This document shows, in pieces, positions 33,754 through 37,494 of a stretch of DNA of 37,494 nucleotides (the first letter of the stretch is position 1; every line of letters starts with the position of its first letter). This DNA comes from Bacteroidota bacterium (GTDB lineage: Bacteria > Bacteroidota > Bacteroidia > 2-12-FULL-35-15): contig JANYDQ010000128.1 of assembly GCA_025363555.1 (NCBI GenBank), positions 1 through 37,494 on the forward strand, in the 5' to 3' direction. The translations under genes were made by a program, and so were the position numbers. The notes below the pieces were generated by a model, which searched no databases, was not told where the DNA came from, and was given only the letters and a program-made list of their open reading frames with translations.

Positions 33754-34425
33754 TTACCCGCAAATGGTGCTCTGCACATTGCTCAACTGGCTTACACCTG
33801 CTGTATTGCCTGCAAAAAAATAGGTATAATATTCAGTTCCTTTGATTAAAGCATTAAACTGTTTTTTGCGTTTTTTGTTTACATCAATTCTTACTATAGA
33901 TGCTGTATCTACAAGAGCAATAACAAGCTGACCTTCTACAATTGCAGTATTAGTAAGTTCTTTAGTGGTAAGTACGGCACCGTAAAATTCGGCACCGGGC
34001 ACCACTTTGCAATCTGCTACAAGTATGCGCGATGCCTCTCCCCTTCCAAAGATTACTGTTGGAATACCAGGCAAAGTAGATGCTGAACGGGTTACCTTTG
34101 TAGGAATAAAACCGCCAAGCGTAATGATGTTCTCATCACCATTTGCCCGTGTATCCACAGCTGTGTTAAACAAATCCATGTCTCCCAATACATCTGCTTT
34201 TGCAAGCAGAAAAGCACCTTTCTGGTCGTCACCTCCCCGCTTATAGGCATTATACTTAATAACGTAAGTTCCAATATGACCTTCAAAAGCTGCCTGCGAT
34301 ACAGGGGCAGTGGCTGTAAAAATGGTGGTGTTGCTAAACCAGCCCGTTTTTACTCCCGTTGCGGTTTCTGCTAAGGTATCAAACGACTCGGTGTGATACT
34401 CCAAACTACATGTTGATTTTGCCAT
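33754..34425 (-). CDS. FN3-like family protein, divergent relative of the 818-1432 gene
   Basis: The 223-aa product (MAKSTCSLEYHTESFD) has the same layout as the 204-aa protein at 818-1432. A helical first half holds WFSNTTIFTATAPVSQAAFEGHIGTY, then a Lys-rich span and a central GDENIITLGGFIPTKV. A beta-rich second half ends in YYTYFFAGNTAGVSQLSNVQS. The pattern FxTxxPxxxxFxxxIxxY and ANGDExIIxxxGF is typical of a Bacteroidota family whose members have one degenerate FN3 domain. No signal peptide is evident and its function is unknown. The terminator at 33612-33647 follows it. Confidence 0.6.
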   Translation of the reverse strand: MAKSTCSLEYHTESFDTLAETATGVKTGWFSNTTIFTATAPVSQAAFEGHIGTYVIKYNAYKRGGDDQKGAFLLAKADVLGDMDLFNTAVDTRANGDENIITLGGFIPTKVTRSASTLPGIPTVIFGRGEASRILVADCKVVPGAEFYGAVLTTKELTNTAIVEGQLVIALVDTASIVRIDVNKKRKKQFNALIKGTEYYTYFFAGNTAGVSQLSNVQSTICG

Positions 34426-34601
34426 TTTTTTACTTGTTTTTAGTTTTTAACTTATTTGTTGTTTTACTTAACTTATTGACTTTTAATAATTTTATAGAGT
34501 AGGGAGTTCTAAAAAGGCACTTCCTATTTTTTCCGAAAAGAAAGCTATGTTTTGCAAATATTTCCCTTTTTTCTCTAAAAATAAGGGAAATGCAACTTAA
34601 A

Positions 34602-34679
34602 CTTCCCTATTTTTTTCCAAAAATTTCCCAAATTTTTCCAAAATTTCCCAAATTTATTCCGAAACTTCCCAAATTTTGC
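34602..34679. repeat. Helically phased (C/T)TTCCC-A-tract repeats
   Basis: Four (C/T)TTCCC cores start at 34602, 34624, 34644 and 34665, spaced 22, 20 and 21 bp, each followed by AAATTT-like A/T tracts. Spacing close to two helical turns would put the A-tracts on one face and bend the DNA, and could also be protein-binding iterons. Confidence 0.6.
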
Positions 34680-34873
34680 TACAATGTTCCTTTCTTTTGC
34701 TCTTCATTTGCTTTCTTTTTCAAATAGTAAGGAACAAAAAGGAAAAAAGTTCCTTAGTCTGTAAAAACACTTTTCTGACGCCCCGTTTTTTTGCCCGGCT
34801 AATCGGTTTTTATCCTGCTTTCTGCCCCTTAGTCCCCCATAAAAAGGTAAAAGGTTACCCTAAGAAATTAAAT

Positions 34874-34881
34874 TATATTTG
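34874..34881 (+). promoter_or_regulatory. Bacteroidota -7 box (TATATTTG)
   Basis: TATATTTG matches TAnnTTTG and lies 23 bp before the ATG at 34905. No obvious -33 box. Confidence 0.45.
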
Positions 34882-34904
34882 TGCTAACTATAAATAAGTA
34901 AGTT

Positions 34905-35471
34905 ATGACTAAAAAAAAGCATGCAATAGTAGCAGATATAAAAAATAACCGGACAAAAAAAATAAAACACTACCGGAAACAGGTCGAACCCCGGTTCATA
35001 CGCTGGGCAAAGCGAAGATTTAAAGCCACCGATGCCGAAGTAAAGGCAGCATTCCACAAAGCTTTTGAAATATTTTGCCGGAAAATAACAGCAGACCAAT
35101 TCCGCTCCGCAACAGCACAACCCGAAACTTTTCTTTTCGGAATTGGAAGAAACTGTATGCTAAAAATAAAATATCCCGCCAAAAGAAAAAAAGAAAAGCC
35201 AATGCTTATGGTTGACAGCATTGCCGACAGCACAAACTCTATTGACGAAAAAACGGAAGACGACCATACAAAAAAGCGACTTGAATATTATTTACAAAAA
35301 CTCACACCCCATTGTGCGTCCCTTATTCGTGCCAAAAAAATAGAAGGACAAAGCATAGCCCAGATAACAAAAGAAAAAAAATACAAGAATAGCAACACCG
35401 CCAAAGTAGCCATCAGTAAATGTTTCAACTGCCTTAAAAAAATTGCAAAAGAAAGCAGGAGAAAAGGGTAA
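34905..35471 (+). CDS. Divergent sigma-70-like (ECF type) protein
   Basis: The 188-aa product looks like a highly diverged ECF sigma factor. Residues about 25-95 (EPRFIRWAKRRFKATDAEVKAAFHKAFEIFCRK, then TFLFGIGRNCMLKIK) match the region 2 layout, in which FLFGIGRNxxLK is the usual end of region 2.4 in Bacteroidota ECF factors. Residues about 120-188 (LEYYLQKLTPHCASLIRAKKIEGQSIAQITKEKKYKNSNTAKVAISKCFNCLKKI) match region 4 with its helix-turn-helix. The overall charge is very basic, as expected for DNA binding. No anti-sigma factor is beside it. A promoter-like -7 box and the phased repeats lie just upstream. Its target promoters are unknown. Confidence 0.65.
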   Translation: MTKKKHAIVADIKNNRTKKIKHYRKQVEPRFIRWAKRRFKATDAEVKAAFHKAFEIFCRKITADQFRSATAQPETFLFGIGRNCMLKIKYPAKRKKEKPMLMVDSIADSTNSIDEKTEDDHTKKRLEYYLQKLTPHCASLIRAKKIEGQSIAQITKEKKYKNSNTAKVAISKCFNCLKKIAKESRRKG

Positions 35472-36026
35472 GGTGTTTTTAGGGTTCATGTTTAGAAATT
35501 AAAAAGAGTTAAGAAATGGTTTTGAAAGAAAAGGTAGGATATAATTGATACATTTGTGGGGCGGTGCTTAGGTTGAAAATAATCTTGTATGTTTTACTTA
35601 CACTTACAAAAAGAAAAAAGAAATGAAAATACTTTTCATAAAACAATAAAAAAATCACTACTAAACGACTAATAAATTAATTAATAAAAAGAGATTCCTC
35701 ACTTCGTTCGGAATGACAAGCATTGTATGAGATTTAGTGGGAGAGGTCGGAGCGAAGCCCCGATTTCCCCCACGCCTCTCCAACTGGAAACACCTGTCAT
35801 TCGGAACCAAGTGAGGAATCTCAAAAAATTAGTCGGTTTGTAGTGCTTTTTTATTTAATATGACAATACAAAATTGCACAGACATTTTAAGCTTTTGCAA
35901 AATTTTAAACTTTGGAAAAGTGTTCACAAGGAACCAACATCCCATTGTGAATATATACTCAACATTTTTAATTTCTAAAAATAAAAAAAAATTATCTTTA
36001 CAAAAAATAGTTTAATTAAAATCCTT
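35472..36026. other. Intergenic region holding inverted-repeat element copy 1
   Basis: This 555-bp region contains the 190-bp element at 35656-35845 and otherwise AT-rich sequence without a gene. A -7-like TATCTTTA (35993-36000) precedes the 36027 gene. Confidence 0.5.
35656..35845. mobile_element. Inverted-repeat element, copy 1 (MITE-like)
   Basis: The outer ends are CACTACTAAACGACTAA (35656-35672) and TTAGTCGGTTTGTAGTG (35829-35845), imperfect inverted repeats (15 of 17 match). Nested inside is a 28-bp inverted repeat of another type: the left arm GAGATTCCTCACTTCG begins at 35691 and the right arm ends AAGTGAGGAATCTC at 35822 (26 of 28 match). The centre folds further with GGGAGAGG/CCTCTCC. 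It encodes no protein. No exact target-site duplication flanks it; the flanks are A- and T-runs. Confidence 0.75.
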
Positions 36027-36416
36027 ATGAAAAGACCTGAACTGAACACTCAACAAGATGCTTTAAAATATTTTTTTGAAACAATGGATGCAGAAATGAT
36101 TGATGCTTTCCTGGATGGAGATAAAAGTGAGAGTGCGGAACACAGGGCAAAATCGTTCAGGGAACTTCAGGAACTGTTCGATAAATTTGCCGCCTCCGGA
36201 GATACACATTTGATAGCGGTGCAGGGGAAATGCAGCAATTGTTTTATAGGTGGACAGGGTTTTACTTTTATGGGAAACAATAGCAGGAATTATATAAGCA
36301 TCCTGTTTCTTAAAAAAGGAAAAAGAATAAAAACGCTGCACGAATGCTTTAGTATGAGAAACAGCAAATATAAGCTGAATTTAAAAAACCAGTTTACAAT
36401 TGGCAACGATGAATAA
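36027..36416 (+). CDS. Unknown protein with Cys pair
   Basis: The 129-aa protein is not recognised. Residues 1-60 are helical and acidic (AEMIDAFLDGDKSESAEHRAKSFRELQELFDKFAASGDTHL). Residues 62-110 are beta-rich with GKCSNCFIGGQGFTFMGNNSRNYISILFLKKG, a Cys-x2-Cys motif that could bind a metal. There is no signal peptide. Its stop overlaps a possible ATG (36409) of the next gene by 8 bp, so the two are probably translated together. The Cys pair and the FxFxGNxS context recall small regulatory or stress proteins, but nothing firm can be said. Confidence 0.55.
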   Translation: MKRPELNTQQDALKYFFETMDAEMIDAFLDGDKSESAEHRAKSFRELQELFDKFAASGDTHLIAVQGKCSNCFIGGQGFTFMGNNSRNYISILFLKKGKRIKTLHECFSMRNSKYKLNLKNQFTIGNDE

Positions 36417-36437
36417 GAACGGAGTCTTTGTTTTTTT

Positions 36438-37058
36438 GTGGTCACACATTTGTTGATTTCCATCATTTGCCGGGCACAGCTAAATGAAAAAACATATCCC
36501 ATAAAACAGTTTAAAGTAGGCAATTACTGGCTGTCGCTAAAAAATACATTTGATTTTTCTGCTCTTAAAAAACAAACCGATGATACGCTATGGCTCGAAG
36601 TGTGTTCGGATAATTTGTTTTCTCCCTTTGGTGTTTTTGGTGATACCAACCAGTTGAAGAAAGCGCAATTGAAAAATTATGAAATGAAAAACAGGGTAGG
36701 AGTGGGCGATGAGGCGAATGTGGTTCAGGCTACCCTGTGGCATGATATGAGTAACATTACGCTATATTTTTTTCATAGCTCGGAAAGCTCGCCTCATTCC
36801 TATATTATCCAGGGCAATGTGTTCGACAGGGAGCTGGTGTTGTTTAAAACCGTGCAAATAGGGATGAACAGGAGTGATTTTTATAAAACGTTTTTTAATT
36901 CTTTTCCAAAAGAGCTGGAAAAAAATTTCAGGTTTGTGATTTTTGAGACTTGTGTTTTTGGTATCCAGGAAATTTATCGCCTGGAAGATAGCGGGCTGGC
37001 ATCTGTGCGGTTTCGTTGTCCGAATTGCGTAGGAGTAAAGCGGATTGATAAATATTAA
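36438..37058 (+). CDS. Unknown exported protein; N-terminus broken at a T7 tract
   Basis: The open frame starts at GTG 36438 (MVTHLLISIICRAQLNEK) and runs to TAA 37056-37058, 206 aa. The first 14 residues resemble only the end of a signal peptide. An ATG at 36409 in another frame encodes MNKNGVFVFL; adding one T to the T7 run (36431-36437) would join it to give MNKNGVFVFFVVTHLLISIICRAQ, a full signal peptide. The mature protein has VCSDNLFSPFGVFGDTNQ and a C-terminal CPNC pair; no family recognised. It ends directly against element copy 2, whose left target repeat supplies its stop codon. Confidence 0.6.
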   Translation: MVTHLLISIICRAQLNEKTYPIKQFKVGNYWLSLKNTFDFSALKKQTDDTLWLEVCSDNLFSPFGVFGDTNQLKKAQLKNYEMKNRVGVGDEANVVQATLWHDMSNITLYFFHSSESSPHSYIIQGNVFDRELVLFKTVQIGMNRSDFYKTFFNSFPKELEKNFRFVIFETCVFGIQEIYRLEDSGLASVRFRCPNCVGVKRIDKY

Positions 37059-37200
37059 CACTACTAAACGACTAATAAATGACTTATGGGCTAAAGCCCT
37101 TATCTGGTGAGGTTTCATTAACCCCAGCCTTAAGGCTGGGGGTTACAAAACAGAACTACTTGTATTTAGGGACTTTATTCCCATTAGTCGGTTTGTAGTG
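37059..37200. mobile_element. Inverted-repeat element, copy 2, with 9-bp target repeat
   Basis: The outer ends CACTACTAAACGACTAA (37059-37075) and TTAGTCGGTTTGTAGTG (37184-37200) are identical to those of copy 1. The core is different: GGGCTAAAGCCC and CCCCAGCCTTAAGGCTGGGG palindromes. The element is directly flanked by AAATATTAA on both sides (37050-37058 and 37201-37209), a likely 9-bp target-site duplication. The left copy contains the stop codon of the preceding gene. No protein is encoded. Confidence 0.85.
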
Positions 37201-37211
37201 AAATATTAATT

Positions 37212-37494
37212 TTATTTTTCTAAAATTTTGATGGCGTCTTTTACAGAAATTAATTGATCTTTGTTGTAAGCCACTAAAAATGCATCTTTGATGCCGTAGG
37301 TTTTCCTGATTTCCTCTTTGAACTCTTTTGCCTGTTTGTAATCGGTAAACTGCCCTGCTGTGTAGCGAATGTTACCATCGGCATCTTTCTGTGTTTTCAC
37401 ATTTTTAATTTTTGCAAACAACGCCAGTATATCTCCCGGGGCTACTGTTTTAAATTTGCCTAACTGAACGCTTATAACTACCTCGTTTTTATTT
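37212..37494 (-). CDS. C-terminal end of a SPOR-like domain protein (partial)
   Basis: The gene enters from beyond the right edge and ends at 37212. The visible 93 residues read NKNEVVISVQLGKFKTV at the edge, then GDILALFAKIKNVKTQKDADGNIRYTAGQFTDYKQAKEFKEEIRKTYGIKDAFLVAYNKDQLISV. This is the SPOR-like C-terminal module of Bacteroidota envelope proteins (pattern YxAGxFxxYxxAxxFKxEhxxxGhxDAFhVAY). SPOR domains bind glycan strands stripped of peptide stems. The rest of the protein, often with PD40 or OmpA parts, is outside the window, so its identity cannot be given. There is no Met at the edge because the start lies further right. Confidence 0.75.
   Translation of the reverse strand, partial: NKNEVVISVQLGKFKTVAPGDILALFAKIKNVKTQKDADGNIRYTAGQFTDYKQAKEFKEEIRKTYGIKDAFLVAYNKDQLISVKDAIKILEK

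Larger units (their letters stand above)
34426..34904. other. Intergenic region with phased TTCCC repeats
   Basis: This 479-bp region has no convincing gene; the short ORFs in it are T-rich and low complexity. Its main content is a set of TTCCC-(A/T)-AATTT repeats (see the repeat entry), an inverted pair TTTCCCTT (34561)/AAGGGAAA (34583), and a -7 box at 34874-34881. Confidence 0.55.

Noticed and set aside
35656-35845. Target-site duplication around copy 1
   Set aside because: The flanks are TAAAAAAAT and CTTTTTTAT; they are A/T-runs in inverted rather than direct relation.
35656-37200. The two inverted-repeat elements as ends of one composite transposon
   Set aside because: The outer flanks of copy 1 and copy 2 share no duplication, whereas copy 2 alone has a perfect 9-bp repeat; independent insertion is better supported, although mobilisation of the unit is not excluded.

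Overview
The window is a low-GC, AT-rich chromosomal segment that looks like a member of the Bacteroidota. The evidence is a type IX secretion (T9SS) type B sorting domain, a PorU2-like C25 protease next to a PorV/PorQ-family barrel, a DUF983 protein, a SPOR-type C-terminus, many TAnnTTTG (Bacteroidota -7) boxes, almost no Shine-Dalgarno sequences, and several short palindromic repeat families of the kind scattered through these genomes. I cannot name a genus. No rRNA, tRNA or CRISPR was recognised.

Layout. Positions 1-2900 are an accessory stretch: a chimeric Fic-N-terminus/T9SS-tail ORF, an FN3-like 204-aa protein, a protein with a 21-bp (7-codon) minisatellite tail cut by a stop codon, and a basic Cys/His-rich unknown. 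Positions 3.1-10.8 kb hold a membrane metal-dependent hydrolase, DUF983, a large secreted lectin/PKD/P-domain/Ig adhesin with a T9SS type B signal, a TPR-SpoIIE phosphatase, and a small Lys/Glu-rich exported protein with a sigma-54-like promoter. Positions 11.0-14.0 kb hold two tandem GT-C glycosyltransferase paralogues, converging on a porV-like/porU2 pair (14.0-20.3 kb). Positions 20.4-25.1 kb hold a tightly packed methyltransferase/GT2/GT-C cassette and another polytopic membrane protein. Positions 25.1-32.7 kb are mostly housekeeping: pssA, purS, lptB, a PLP aminotransferase, a mannose-1-phosphate guanylyltransferase, two convergent envelope proteins and fumC. Positions 32.8-37.5 kb are again accessory: a frameshifted collagen-like lipoprotein, a second FN3-like-family protein, a phased TTCCC repeat block, a divergent sigma-70-like protein, two unknown genes, two mobile-looking inverted-repeat elements, and the end of a SPOR-domain gene.

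How the genes fit together. The dominant theme is the cell envelope: export and anchoring of T9SS cargo (type B adhesin, PorU2, PorV-like), glycan building (GDP-mannose synthesis, lipid-linked GT2, several GT-C enzymes), lipid and LPS supply (PssA, LptB).

The most unusual feature is a pair of elements (35656-35845 and 37059-37200) with the same 17-18 bp inverted termini but unrelated palindromic cores. The second is flanked by a 9-bp direct repeat, as expected of a transposed non-autonomous element. Other leads are a T7-tract frameshift at the start of the 36.4-kb gene, the frameshifted collagen-like lipoprotein, the stop codon inside the heptad minisatellite, and a palindromic repeat inserted in frame in a membrane glycosyltransferase.
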